This document shows positions 8,507 to 16,592 of a DNA stretch of 47,934 nucleotides, piece by piece; the stretch's first letter is position 1; each line of letters opens with the position of its first letter. This DNA comes from Streptomyces sp. ISL-96. Lineage in GTDB: Bacteria; Actinomycetota; Actinomycetes; Streptomycetales; Streptomycetaceae. The position numbers and the translations under genes were made by a program. The notes under the pieces were generated by a model, which did no database searches, had not been told where the DNA came from, and saw nothing but the letters and a program-made list of their open reading frames with translations. The DNA lies in assembly GCF_018614035.1 (NCBI RefSeq), contig NZ_JAGGPA010000030.1:1-47934 (forward strand). Direction: 5' to 3'.

Positions 8507-9157
8507 ATGTACCCCACAGCCCAAGTCCCCCCGTACAAGTGCGCCTTCGATCATCCTCAGACGCGGCGGAATTGGCAGCGAGCACGACTGCGCGCGGTGG
8601 CGGTTTTGCCGGTGACCATAATTCTGCTGCTGGCGACCTTGGCGGTGACGGGAATACTGGCGGATCAGCCCAGAACCCAGCCGATGTGGATGCGCATCGC
8701 GGCCGTCCTGTGTCTGATCGCGGCACCGTTCGCCTTCGCCATGGCTCTGTACTCGTGGGGGCCGGTCCTCCGCCTGCGCAAGATCCGGAAGGTGCTCCGC
8801 GAGTATCCCTGGGAGCACCGCGCTTCCGTGCGTCCGTGCAATGACGTCAAGGATGTCATGGCACTGCCTGTGCGGCTCAAGGCCGACGCGGACGGCGCCT
8901 GGTCCAAGACCATGCGCGCGGTCAACCCGCTGCGGAGGAAGCGCTGGACGGGGGAGATGGAGGAGAGTGCCTGGTTCGCCGGTGACCCCGAATTCGGTGG
9001 AGTGATCGCCGTGCCGGGCGGCAGTGAGTTCATGACCCTGGAGCGTGGCAGCCGGACGCCCCTGGAGGAGTACCGGGAGATCGTACGTGACAAGAACCGT
9101 ATGGCGCGGGCCAGGAGGGCCGGTGTCGGGGCCCTGAGTCTCGGCCCTCCCACCTGA
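8507..9157 (+). CDS. Two-helix membrane protein (family member 4)
   Basis: 216 residues starting MYPTAQVPPYKCAFDHPQT; the start at 8507 has AGGAG at 8494-8498. Helices at about 31-51 and 62-84, then IRKVLREYPWEHRA and the signature AWFAGDPEFGGVIAVPGG (155-172), and a basic C-terminal tail. Closest in layout to the gene at 7718, suggesting tandem duplication. Its 3' end overlaps the convergent minus-strand gene at 9030-9608 by 128 bases. Function unknown; the family sits beside WXG100 genes, so a link to type VII secretion is inferred only from position. Confidence 0.8.
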   Translation: MYPTAQVPPYKCAFDHPQTRRNWQRARLRAVAVLPVTIILLLATLAVTGILADQPRTQPMWMRIAAVLCLIAAPFAFAMALYSWGPVLRLRKIRKVLREYPWEHRASVRPCNDVKDVMALPVRLKADADGAWSKTMRAVNPLRRKRWTGEMEESAWFAGDPEFGGVIAVPGGSEFMTLERGSRTPLEEYREIVRDKNRMARARRAGVGALSLGPPT

Positions 9158-9608
9158 TCGGCGGTGCGGCGACACCCCCGTATCCGCTCGACAGGAGCCG
9201 TGGGCGCCGAGCAGGGCACCTCATGATGCGAACGAGAGTCCCTCGGAAGAAGAGGCTGACCAGGTACGAAAGCCCAAGCCCGGCCCCCACGATCCCCGCG
9301 CCGATCATCCCGACCACGGCCGCCCGCGTCACGTTCCGTCCCGCCGCTTCCCATGCCTCGTTGTACGAGATCCGGCTCCGGCCGGAGGGTGCGTAGCCCG
9401 TGGCGACGCAGAAGACGCCGAGGTCGATGAGGACCCAACCCGTGAAGAAGCCGGCGACGAGGTAGTTCACCTCGCATCCCTCCACCTTCACGGTGCACTG
9501 CGTGCCGACCCACCCTGCTGCGTACGCCCCTTGGTACGCGCCGACGCACTTCCCGCGAGCCGGGACAGTGAGCGGTTCGTTCCCTGCGCGCTGCTGCGAT
9601 CGAGCCAT
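9030..9608 (-). CDS. Small membrane protein, unknown function
   Basis: 192 residues read leftward from the ATG at 9606-9608, with GAAGG about 12 bases upstream. The N-terminal part has three cysteines (C21, C38, C45) before a hydrophobic segment (about 48-68), then SRISYNEAWEAAGRN and a second, Gly-rich helix (94-121). The last ~70 residues are Arg/Pro-rich and overlap the convergent coding gene at 8507-9157; that tail looks unlike a folded protein and may reflect loss of an earlier stop. Divergent from the WXG100 gene at 9782 with a 173-base gap that should hold promoters for both. Confidence 0.6.
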   Translation of the reverse strand: MARSQQRAGNEPLTVPARGKCVGAYQGAYAAGWVGTQCTVKVEGCEVNYLVAGFFTGWVLIDLGVFCVATGYAPSGRSRISYNEAWEAAGRNVTRAAVVGMIGAGIVGAGLGLSYLVSLFFRGTLVRIMRCPARRPRLLSSGYGGVAAPPIRWEGRDSGPRHRPSWPAPYGSCHVRSPGTPPGASGCHAPGS

Positions 9609-9781
9609 GGCGATTCTGGCCTTCTGCTTCGTTCGTCTGTGCGGATCATTGCTGACTCAGGGCGTCTGCACGTCAGTTCAAGCGCCATTCGAATGACTTT
9701 TCTATCACTTCAGTGCGCTAGGTTTTTGACTGCATCAAGTTGCTCGTGCGTGCGAAGCGCAAGGTAATCGGGGGAGTGGGC

Positions 9782-10096
9782 ATGGCTGTTGGCGGTTTCG
9801 ACGTCGATCACCGGACGCTGAAGATCCAAGGCGAGGAATTCAGGGAGATCGGTAGAGAATTTGTGACCGCGACTGGTGAGCTCAAGAAGACCCTGGAAGG
9901 CATCGGGACGCCCTGGGGTGAGGATGTCATCGGCGGACCGTTCGATGTCGTCTACCAGCCGGTGAAGGACGGGATGCTCGACTCCATGGAGAGCCTCGGT
10001 GGCCGGCTCAAGAAGATGGGCACGAACCTGCGGCACATGGGTGATGCGTACGGGGGCGTCGAAAAGCGTACGTACGAGGCGTACAAGGCCATCTGA
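9782..10096 (+). CDS. WXG100-family (ESAT-6-like) protein
   Basis: 104 residues starting MAVGGFDVDHRTLKIQ; GGGGAG at 9771-9776 serves as ribosome site, and the longer frame from 9740 lacks one. Small all-helical protein with a central TPWGEDVIGG turn (the W-x-G position) between two helices, as in WXG100 substrates and partners of type VII secretion. It is a paralog of the minus-strand protein at 25711-26082 (compare PPWGDDELGEHFGVVYEGL with TPWGEDVIGGPFDVVYQPV). It probably dimerises with, or is co-exported with, the WXG100-like protein encoded 55 bases downstream. The pair mirrors the WXG100/toxin pair at 20.5-26.1 kb. Confidence 0.8.
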   Translation: MAVGGFDVDHRTLKIQGEEFREIGREFVTATGELKKTLEGIGTPWGEDVIGGPFDVVYQPVKDGMLDSMESLGGRLKKMGTNLRHMGDAYGGVEKRTYEAYKAI

Positions 10097-10151
10097 GGGC
10101 GGGCCCCATGTGCGGGGCCTGTGGAACGACGACACGGGGGTTGTGACCCAC

Positions 10152-10976
10152 ATGGCACTGATGCTGCCTCGCGAGGTCGACTGGGTTCTCGGGCTGCTCG
10201 GTTGCGAGTGGCCCGATGCGAACGAAGACGAGATTCACAGTGCCGCCACGGCGTGGCGGCAGTTTGCCTTGACGGCAGCCCGGTTGGGATCGCGTGGAGT
10301 TGCTGCGGCATCCGCGATTCGGTCGTCGAATGCGGGTGAAGCTGTTGAAGCTTTCGAGGAGAAATGGCGCAAGTTCGAATCCGGCGGGGACGGCTATCTG
10401 AACGACGCAGTCGAGGCCGCCAACGCCATTGCCTTTGCTCTCGACACGGTCGCCATGTGCGTACTCACAAGCAAACTCGCCGTCATTGCCCAACTCATCG
10501 CGCTGGCCTTTGAGATCGCCGCAGCACAGGCAGCGGCTCCGCTTACCTTCGGGCTCTCGGAGCTGGGCGCGGTGGGCGCCGTTCAGATCACCCGTGTCGT
10601 CGTACGAAGGCTGCTCGACGAGCTCAAGCAGGTCATCGTCACAACGATCGCGGACACCCTGAAGGAAGCATCAGTCCGGGCGCTCAGGGACATGGTTCAG
10701 GAAGTCGTCACCGCAGCGGCAAAGGAAGGCGCGACGGCGATGGGGCAGGACCTTATCGAGCAGGGGGTCAAGGCCAACTTCGGCGCGCAGGACGGTATCG
10801 ACCTCAAGGACGCCGCGGGAAAGGGCCTCGGCGCCTTCAAGGAGTCGGCCACGAAGGGGCTCAAGGACGGTCTCATGGGTGTCAAGGACAACATCGTCGG
10901 GCTCGCCGACCCCGGTACGTACGTGGATGCCGTAACGCAACGGGCTGCCCAGCGCGCGGAGGCAGCCGCGGACTAG
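10152..10976 (+). CDS. WXG100-like platform protein lacking a toxin domain
   Basis: 274 residues, homologous over its whole length to the N-terminal ~265 residues of the large effector at 20467-25545 (MLPREVDWVLGLLGCEWP vs MLPDEVEWVLEMLGYRWP; further matches at AGEAVEAFEEKWRKF and a long hydrophobic helix AVIAQLIALAFEIAAAQAA). This helical domain is the secretion platform found at the N-terminus of actinobacterial CpnT-like and polymorphic toxins; here no linker or toxin tip follows. The ATG at 10152 is preceded by GGGGG at 10136-10140; a GTG at 10143 is an alternative. The gene ends at a TAG, but the same frame continues open as an Ala/Pro/Ser-rich tail to 11228, so the present stop may be a truncating mutation. 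Confidence 0.8.
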   Translation: MALMLPREVDWVLGLLGCEWPDANEDEIHSAATAWRQFALTAARLGSRGVAAASAIRSSNAGEAVEAFEEKWRKFESGGDGYLNDAVEAANAIAFALDTVAMCVLTSKLAVIAQLIALAFEIAAAQAAAPLTFGLSELGAVGAVQITRVVVRRLLDELKQVIVTTIADTLKEASVRALRDMVQEVVTAAAKEGATAMGQDLIEQGVKANFGAQDGIDLKDAAGKGLGAFKESATKGLKDGLMGVKDNIVGLADPGTYVDAVTQRAAQRAEAAAD

Positions 10977-11228
10977 GGCCTGAACCATGCCACCGGACGA
11001 GGGTCGGCGGCGGCGGAAGCGGTCGGAGAGAACGGAGAGCCGGGAGCGGCGGCAGTGCCCGCGGCAGCGGACTCGCAGCCGGCCGCACCAGCCGACAGCC
11101 GGGCCGCGACCGCCCCGGACACGCCGCCCGCCGCCCCCAGGGCCTCCGCATCCGCGCCCGCGCCCGCGAGAGGGGCGTTGCCCGGACAACCGTCAACAGC
11201 CGACCGAATCCGTACCGACTTCGGGTGA
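10977..11228 (+). pseudogene. In-frame Ala/Pro-rich tail beyond the TAG of the platform gene
   Basis: Directly after the TAG at 10974-10976, the same frame stays open for 83 codons to a TGA at 11226-11228. It reads as an Ala/Pro/Ser/Asp-rich segment (AAAEAVGENGEPGAAAV, PAAADSQPAAPADSRAA, and so on), very like the disordered linkers of WXG100-like effectors. There is no start codon or ribosome site of its own. The simplest reading is the C-terminal part of a formerly longer platform protein cut off by an amber mutation; chance openness in GC-rich DNA is the alternative. Confidence 0.5.
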
Positions 11229-11265
11229 CGAGAGATACGACGAGAGATACTTCGGGTGACGAGAG
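11218..11265. repeat. 17-bp direct repeat pair
   Basis: ACTTCGGGTGACGAGAG occurs at 11218-11234 and again at 11249-11265, with ACGAGAGATA also doubled between them. This is a local 31-base duplication spanning the end of the Ala/Pro tail and the ribosome-site region of the gene at 11281. Confidence 0.7.
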
Positions 11266-11280
11266 GTGAGGAGAAGCGAG

Positions 11281-11703
11281 ATGGCTCAGCAGCAACCCCG
11301 TAACCCCCAGGGGCCTTCCCCCGACCGCGGCGTGTGGGACGAAGCGCTCGAACCGGAGCAGGTCCGCTCACTGAACTCCGCGCTGCGCAAACTCGCCGAC
11401 GGCGGCGGCGCCAGCAAAGAACTCCAGGACGCCGCAAAGAAGTTGCTCTCGGGCCGCGTCACCCTGCGCGACGCCATGGACGACCCTTCGACGGCACGAG
11501 CCCTCGGTGGCGGCATGGCATCGCTGCGCGGCGAGTGGGAGGCGCTCTCCGACGAGGAGCGCGAGCAGATCAGGCAGGGTGAGGTACCGGCGAGCAGCGA
11601 CCCGTCCTCGGACCCGTCCGAGCCGAGGCGCTCCCAGGGCGAGCCCTCGCCGGCTCCGAAAAAGAGCCAGGGGCGCCACAGCGGCGGATTCTCGCTCTAC
11701 TGA
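11281..11703 (+). CDS. Hypothetical protein of type VII neighbourhood
   Basis: 140 residues starting MAQQQPRNPQGPSPDRG; AGGAG at 11268-11272 sets the start 8 bases later, excluding an earlier in-frame start at 11266. The predicted helical core (WDEALEPEQVRSLNSALRKLA to AMDDPSTARALGGGMASLRGEWEALSDEE) is flanked by polar, Pro/Ser-rich ends, with no membrane segment or catalytic motif. Not recognised by function. It follows the WXG100-like gene and is closed by a strong terminator, so it is probably the last gene of the plus-strand WXG100 unit; a chaperone-like role would be speculation. Confidence 0.7.
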   Translation: MAQQQPRNPQGPSPDRGVWDEALEPEQVRSLNSALRKLADGGGASKELQDAAKKLLSGRVTLRDAMDDPSTARALGGGMASLRGEWEALSDEEREQIRQGEVPASSDPSSDPSEPRRSQGEPSPAPKKSQGRHSGGFSLY

Positions 11704-11728
11704 GCCACCCGCTCACCTGCCATTTTCA

Positions 11729-11763
11729 GGCCGTACGCCGGCGGGCCCCCGCGGCGTACGGCC
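11729..11763. terminator. Bidirectional terminator between convergent genes
   Basis: GGCCGTACGCCG at 11729-11740 pairs perfectly with 11752-11763; the interior can add CGGG/CCCG. It sits 25 bases after the plus-strand gene and about 175 bases beyond the stop of the convergent minus-strand gene. Nothing else was seen between 11764 and 11939. Confidence 0.75.
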
Positions 11764-11939
11764 CGATCGCGTTGTCGTGCCCTTCTAAACCGAGGGCCCG
11801 CCCGCCATCGAGCAGCGCTTTCCGGACGTTCACGACTGCTGGTTCTCGTCGGGCTCACGCTTCGCTGACCGCTCTATCGCTCGGTAGTACGGGAAGTGGA
11901 CCGGGCGGCGTAGGACTCTCTGAGTTCACTGGCCTTCAC

Positions 11940-13283
11940 TCAGAACAGCCCGTGCCACATCTGCTCGACGATCAACGACCACCACGAGCCCGGATCTGCC
12001 AGCGCCGAGGCGTCGATGGCAAGCAACTGAGCCTGGAACGCCGCCACCGCCGTACCGGCCGCAACCGGGTCCATGCCCTGCATCTGCTGCCGTGTGGTGA
12101 CCAGGAGCGCGAGGGCGCGCGCGAAGGCGGCGGCTGAGACGTTGACGTAGCAGGTCGCCGCGTTGACGGGGTCGATCGCCCAGAGGGCGCCGAGGCCGTT
12201 GGGCTCCGTCGTGCCGGGCAGGCACTGCACCGCGATGACGGCTACCCCGTCCCAGCCGATACGGACCAGATGCGCCAGCGCGCTGATCTTCTCTTCGCCG
12301 GCCGGGCTGCGGCGCTCGCGCAGGTTCGTGGCTATGTCGCTGAACAGGCCGCCGGCGGGCGGGCTGTCGGGCCGGTCGGCGGTGAAGAAGAGGGGGATGT
12401 CGGCGGGGACTCCAGCCCAGGTGAGCGTCGAGCCGGTGGTCTCGGGCAGTTGGCTGCCGGCGACGTCGTCGGCGTCGTAGCGGCGTACGCCGTCCTGACC
12501 GAAGATCTCGACGAGGTGCCGGCCCAGGGCTACGTCGCGCATCGGCTCGGCGGGAGTCACGCTCGCGGGGACCGGGGTCCGGTAGGGGCGCGGCGGCGGC
12601 TGCTGGCCGGCGATCTGGTGCATCATCTCGACGTGCTGAAGCAGCGAGGCGATGCCTTCTTCGCGCGTTTCCGGTCGGGCGCCGTAGCTGTGGGCGCAGG
12701 ACAGCTTGGCGTTGGGGAACGCGTTGAGGAGCTCGGCGGTGTAGCCGCCGGGGAGCAGGCTGGGGCGCAGGTCGGTGTGGACTGCCACGACGTTGTCGAT
12801 GGGTACGTTCATACGCTGCAGCTCGGCCCACGCCTGGTACTCGACCGGAGGCAGGCCGGGGCCCGAGTTGCGGAAGAGGGTCGTCTCCTCGCCGCTGGCC
12901 GGGTCGACGTACGTGAAGACGGCGGTGTTGCCGGGCCCGGTGACCGGACGACCACTTTCCGACGAACCGCCGCCGTGCTTCTGCTTGTACATCCGTACGG
13001 CCTCGTCGACCGGAACCGAAGGCCAGACCGTCAGCTCACCGGTACGCCGGTCCACGACCCCGCACGCGTCCCCGATCTCCGCGGGCGGCCGCCGCTCCCC
13101 GGTCTCCGGGTCGCGCTCCATCGGCGCGGGTGCGGCCCACACGACCCACCCGAGGTCGAACTCCCGCATGCGGACCTCGCGCCGCGGAGCCCCCGAACCG
13201 TCGGGGTTGAGCCACCGGTCGGCGGTGGCGAATGCCCGCTCCTGGCTGATCACGCGGGGCTCCTTCGAGGGCGTCGGGGACAT
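11940..13283 (-). CDS. YrhB-like / deaminase-like / SUKH-4 fusion protein
   Basis: 447 residues with three modules. Residues about 13-102 resemble the small YrhB-like immunity protein at 18592-18897 (EVRMREFDLGWVVWAAPAP vs ELKVHEFDIGYLVFAVFPP). Residues about 118-225 look like the nucleic-acid/nucleotide deaminase fold of polymorphic systems, but the expected zinc motifs read HTDLRPS (169-175) and GGYT (179-182), with Ser175 and Thr182 where active relatives, as I recall them, have Cys; the module is probably inactive. Residues about 250-447 are a SUKH-4 immunity domain ending WWSLIVEQMWHGLF. Such fusions are immunity proteins against secreted toxins. It is the last intact gene of the minus-strand immunity array. 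GTG and ATG alternatives near the start were not seen to be better. The cognate toxin is not identifiable. Confidence 0.75.
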   Translation of the reverse strand: MSPTPSKEPRVISQERAFATADRWLNPDGSGAPRREVRMREFDLGWVVWAAPAPMERDPETGERRPPAEIGDACGVVDRRTGELTVWPSVPVDEAVRMYKQKHGGGSSESGRPVTGPGNTAVFTYVDPASGEETTLFRNSGPGLPPVEYQAWAELQRMNVPIDNVVAVHTDLRPSLLPGGYTAELLNAFPNAKLSCAHSYGARPETREEGIASLLQHVEMMHQIAGQQPPPRPYRTPVPASVTPAEPMRDVALGRHLVEIFGQDGVRRYDADDVAGSQLPETTGSTLTWAGVPADIPLFFTADRPDSPPAGGLFSDIATNLRERRSPAGEEKISALAHLVRIGWDGVAVIAVQCLPGTTEPNGLGALWAIDPVNAATCYVNVSAAAFARALALLVTTRQQMQGMDPVAAGTAVAAFQAQLLAIDASALADPGSWWSLIVEQMWHGLF

Positions 13284-13287
13284 GGTG

Positions 13288-13705
13288 CTACGAGGCTATC
13301 GGTGTGGTCGGCGCCGGGACCCGCAGGGTCTTCGCGCCGCGCTCGTCGGCGAGGAAGAGGACTCCCTGCGGGAAAGATCTGCACCGGGGGATCGAGGGAC
13401 CCGCTGGACCAGGCCGTGGACGAGCAGCACGGACGCGCCGCCGTCGCCGACCAGGTACGCGCCAGGTGTGTCCCCTGGGACAGCGAGTGCTGCGACGGGG
13501 CCCGGCTGTTCCTCGCCGGACGCCGGGATGCTGCCCACGGTCACGGCGTGGATGCCAGGGACCGGCAGGCTCCACAGGGTCTGCCACGGGAGGTCTCGGT
13601 CGTTGCGCGGGCCGATACGAAGAGCGCCTGGCCGATCTGCATCGCGTGACACAGGCCGGCTACCAGGTACGGCTGCCGTGCGTAGTCGTTCGTTGCGCCG
13701 GTCAT
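13288..13705 (-). pseudogene. Chimeric remnant: Imm49-like piece joined to C-terminus of the P-loop protein
   Basis: From an ATG at 13703-13705 a 47-codon frame reads LCHAMQIGQALFVSARATTE, resembling the CVTAMQVGSALFASAQATT segment of the Imm49 gene at 19635. In the neighbouring frame the text switches to DLPWQTLWSLPVPGIHAVTV and PGPVAALAVPGDTPGAY, clearly homologous to DLPWQTLWSVRLRN and PVAALTVPTGTPGAF in the P-loop protein at 16593-18506. In a third frame the last ~20 residues (GVLFLADERGAKTLRV) match that protein's C-terminus (GILVAATEHGAKALRI). It is thus a fused and decayed leftover of two immunity-array genes. No functional product is expected. Confidence 0.6.
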
Positions 13706-13738
13706 GGTCCCTTGTCGTCCACCCTTGCGGATGGTGCG

Positions 13739-15914
13739 TCAGTCGTTGTGCAGTGCGTAGGTCCACGCCTCTGCGCGGGAGCCATCCGCGTCGATATCCC
13801 AGATGGCGTCTTCGATGTGCTGCCGGAGCAGATGGTCCTCGTCCTGGTTCTCCAGCGTCCCGAGAATGCGACGCCCAGTGAGCCACTGGGCGACCATGGC
13901 CAGGAAGCGGTCGAGGGACGTTGCGACGAGGAGGCCGTCCAGTCCGCTCTCCTCGGCGGTACGCGGCATGCGCAGGACGTGCCCGGAGGGTCCGTCGATC
14001 ACGATCTCGGCGCCCATCCACAAGCCGATCTGGAAGAACGGTCCGTCCTCTGCGGGCTGCTCGACCTCCTTCGGCCAGGGCACTTCCCACAGGAATCTCT
14101 CGTACTCGGGCTCCAGCCTGATTGCCTTTTCATCCATGACGGGAAGGCCGGTATCGGTGAGTACACGGCGGGCGGTTTTATCGGTCAGGCCGGCCGGCAG
14201 ACGGTCCGGGCCGTGGTGCGCAGAACGGGGGCGCGGGGGAAGAGCGTTCCCAGGTCGGCCGCAGTGGTGGTCGAGGCATTGACGGGCCGTGTGAGGCCTG
14301 CTGCGGTCCTGGTGCCGAGCAGCGGTGCCCCGCGCAGTGGCGTGAGCACGTGCTCCGCTTCCGCGTGGGCGGCTTCCACGGCGAAGACACCTCCGGGGCC
14401 GGCGAACACCGTGAGGTTGCCAAGACGCACTGAAACAGGAAGGAACTCGTCGTCGATACCCTCGTCGAGGTCCTCGTGCGCAAGGAGTTCGCTGCGACGG
14501 GTCGGGCCGGTTTCCCCAGTTCCCTGCGGCCAAGCCAGCGCATCCGCTGCCTCGTCCGGAAAGTTCTTGTCGAACCACGGGCCCGCCACGAGCTCCGAGG
14601 TCTCGGCGTCCCACACGCGTACGCCGCCGTCCTCAGCGCTCGCGGCCACGGCCAGGCGATCTCGCCAGCACACCCGGAACAGCTGGTAGACCGGACCGGG
14701 TTCGAGGTAGCCCGGGTCGAATCCGCCCGGTGGGCGCCAGTGTGTCCACCGGGCCTTCCAGGGAAGACGTACGCCGGAGTGCTCGATGGCGGCGCACAGC
14801 TCGGTGTCCTTTCGCGCCATGGCCATCAAGTGCAGCCATGAAGCCCATTCGCCCTGATCTGGCGGGGCCACCCCGTACATCCACAAGTACACAGCATCGG
14901 CGGCCGCGTTCGAGCCGGGCAGCGAACCGCTGTGCGCGCAGTGGGCAGCGTCCAGGAGCGCGTTCTGGGGAAGATTGGCAAGGACACTGCCGTCCCGCAG
15001 CAGCTCGTCGAACTTTCCCGCCTGCGCCGCGTGCATGGCCAGACCATGGGCGGCGTAACGGCCCAGGGGACCGGAGGCGGCCCAGCCGTCAGGATGCCGC
15101 AGCTGGGGGGCGACTCCTCGCAGCCACTGGACCATGTGGTCATTGACGTGCGTGCTCAACTCGGCAGATGTCTCATGACGCAGGGCGTCGGCCACGGAAT
15201 CGTCGGCGAATGCGACCTCCGCGTCGGACACCGTGATGAGGCCGGAGAAACGGTCGGCAAGCTGGTGCAGGGCTGCCACGTCGGAATCTGCCACACCGAC
15301 AGCCCGAGCCAACTCTCTCCATGCCTCCCACGGCACGCGCCGCGGCTCGGACAGGGCCAGTGCGCGCAGTTGCGGCGACTGCGAGGCAGCCGCGACGGCG
15401 GCCCCGAGTGCGTTCTGCGGGTGTCGAGCGATGTGTCGTCCAGCCAGAGTGAGGGCGTACCGCGCCGCGCCGTCCCAGGATCCGGGGGCGGCGTATCGAC
15501 CACAACGCTTGGTCCGGCGAGGGAGAGGCACTCCGCCGCCTGGTTACCAACAAGAGCGGGCTGGGCGGACCTGCGGGTGAGCCCGGCCCGTCCCGCGTGC
15601 GTGATCAGAACCAGCTTGCCACCGCCTTGCTGGCGGGCAGCCCTGCGCCAGGTGTAGGGACTCGCCTTGTCATCGGGCACCCCGATGAGCCTCAAAGCCC
15701 TTCGGAAAACGTCCTCCGCATCCGCTTCCGTGGCATCGAGCAGGACACTTTGGGGGATGTGCCGGTGCACCTCTTCGAGGACGCCCGAGGTGCCGGTGAG
15801 GCTGATGACGTCCAGGTTCTTCTTCTTGGGGGAGCCGTCGCCCCACCAGTCACGTACCTGTGCGACTGCCTGGGCAGGAGCGAAGCGTTGGGGGTCGGGA
15901 GAGGACTCGGACAT
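13739..15914 (-). pseudogene. SUKH-4 fusion immunity gene broken by two frameshifts
   Basis: Starts at the ATG at 15914 (MSESSPDPQRFAPAQAVAQV). The N-terminal part (STAND-like or degenerate NTPase fold: LDVISLTGTSGVLEEVHRHI, KLVLITHAG) is readable to about 15475. The protein then continues in the next frame as a long helical-repeat region (ARYALTLAGRHIARHPQNAL ... PLRGAPLLGTRTAAGL) to about 14190. It shifts again into a SUKH-4 domain (DRLPAGLTDKTARRVLTDTG ... FFQIGLWMGAEIVIDGPSG) ending at 13739. Joined, this is a protein of about 720 residues of the large SUKH-4 immunity type common in Streptomyces. As it stands it can yield only fragments. The second frameshift falls inside the SUKH-4 domain, so two separate intact genes are unlikely. 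Confidence 0.6.
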
Positions 15915-15949
15915 GGGGACTCCCTACTTCGACGGAACGACGTTGCAGC

Positions 15950-16485
15950 GTAGCCTTCGCAAAGGCCGAGCCGATGGCCGTGAGGTGGTTATCCATGTCC
16001 TTGTGCTCGTGCTGGTCGTCGCTTGGGTAGTTGCGCACCGCCTGTTGCGGCGAGTCCGGAGAGAGGTCAATGTGCTCCTCCGCCGGGTCTTCCGGCTTGG
16101 GCGGCGGCCGTGGGCCTGCCTGCGTACGGGGCCACCATGGAGAGGGCCACGTCGACACAGTTGTTGTTGCCGGGGGAATTGGGTCCATCGCCGTTGATGT
16201 TCTGGCCCCAGGGGCCCTTCGTGGGGTCGGCCTGCCGAGTCGGGTCGCCGTTCTCGTCTCGGGGACCGAGTTGTCCAGGCCGTCCTGCTCGGCGCGGGTG
16301 GGGTTGGTGACGCGCCGGGAGGTGTGGCGTTGCGGGTCGCGGACGCCGGTGGTGGGGGTGGGCTTGGTGTTGTTGTCCTGGCCCTGCTGCTGGGGCGGCG
16401 GGGTGGCGTGGGGGCTGGTGGCGTTCGGGCCGGACGGGGAGTCGCTCGGGGTGGTCCGATGCGGAAGCGGCGGCGGTGATCAACC
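15950..16485 (-). pseudogene. Remnant of a second glutamine-deamidase-type toxin
   Basis: The minus strand from about 16485 begins with Pro/Asn/Thr-rich linker sequence (NNTKPTPTTGVRDPQRH in one frame). Then, in another frame, it reads PRDENGDPTRQADPTKGPWG and PGNNNCVDVALSMVAPYAGR. This aligns with PRNPDGTPQRFPDPFGPW and GRSNNCADCSRSFLETWRG of the large effector's papain-fold domain, including the NNC around the catalytic Cys. Shortly after, the frame breaks and the His and Asp parts of the triad are absent; a further ~60 readable residues (PEDPAEEHIDLSPDSPQQAV) follow in a third frame. No WXG100-like N-terminus is left. A dead toxin gene within the immunity array. Confidence 0.6.
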
Positions 16486-16592
16486 CTGCGTACCTTGCCG
16501 GGAATCACACACAGAGCGGAGCCGAACACAGTCGGAAGGCACCCTGTGACGGGTACTCGCACGGTCATTCCTGCGCTGTGATGTTCGCGGAG

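Noticed and set aside
9720..9760. TAGGTT and TTGACT near 9719-9731 considered as a promoter for the WXG100 gene
   Set aside because: The two elements overlap in the wrong order and neither has a partner at proper spacing.
10987..11259. 90-codon plus-strand frame rich in Arg and Pro
   Set aside because: The neighbouring frame, continuous with the WXG100-like gene, has far more protein-like composition.
12270..13649. Plus-strand frames of 300-460 codons opposite the YrhB/SUKH-4 gene
   Set aside because: Arg/Gly-rich shadow frames; the minus strand carries the coherent domains.
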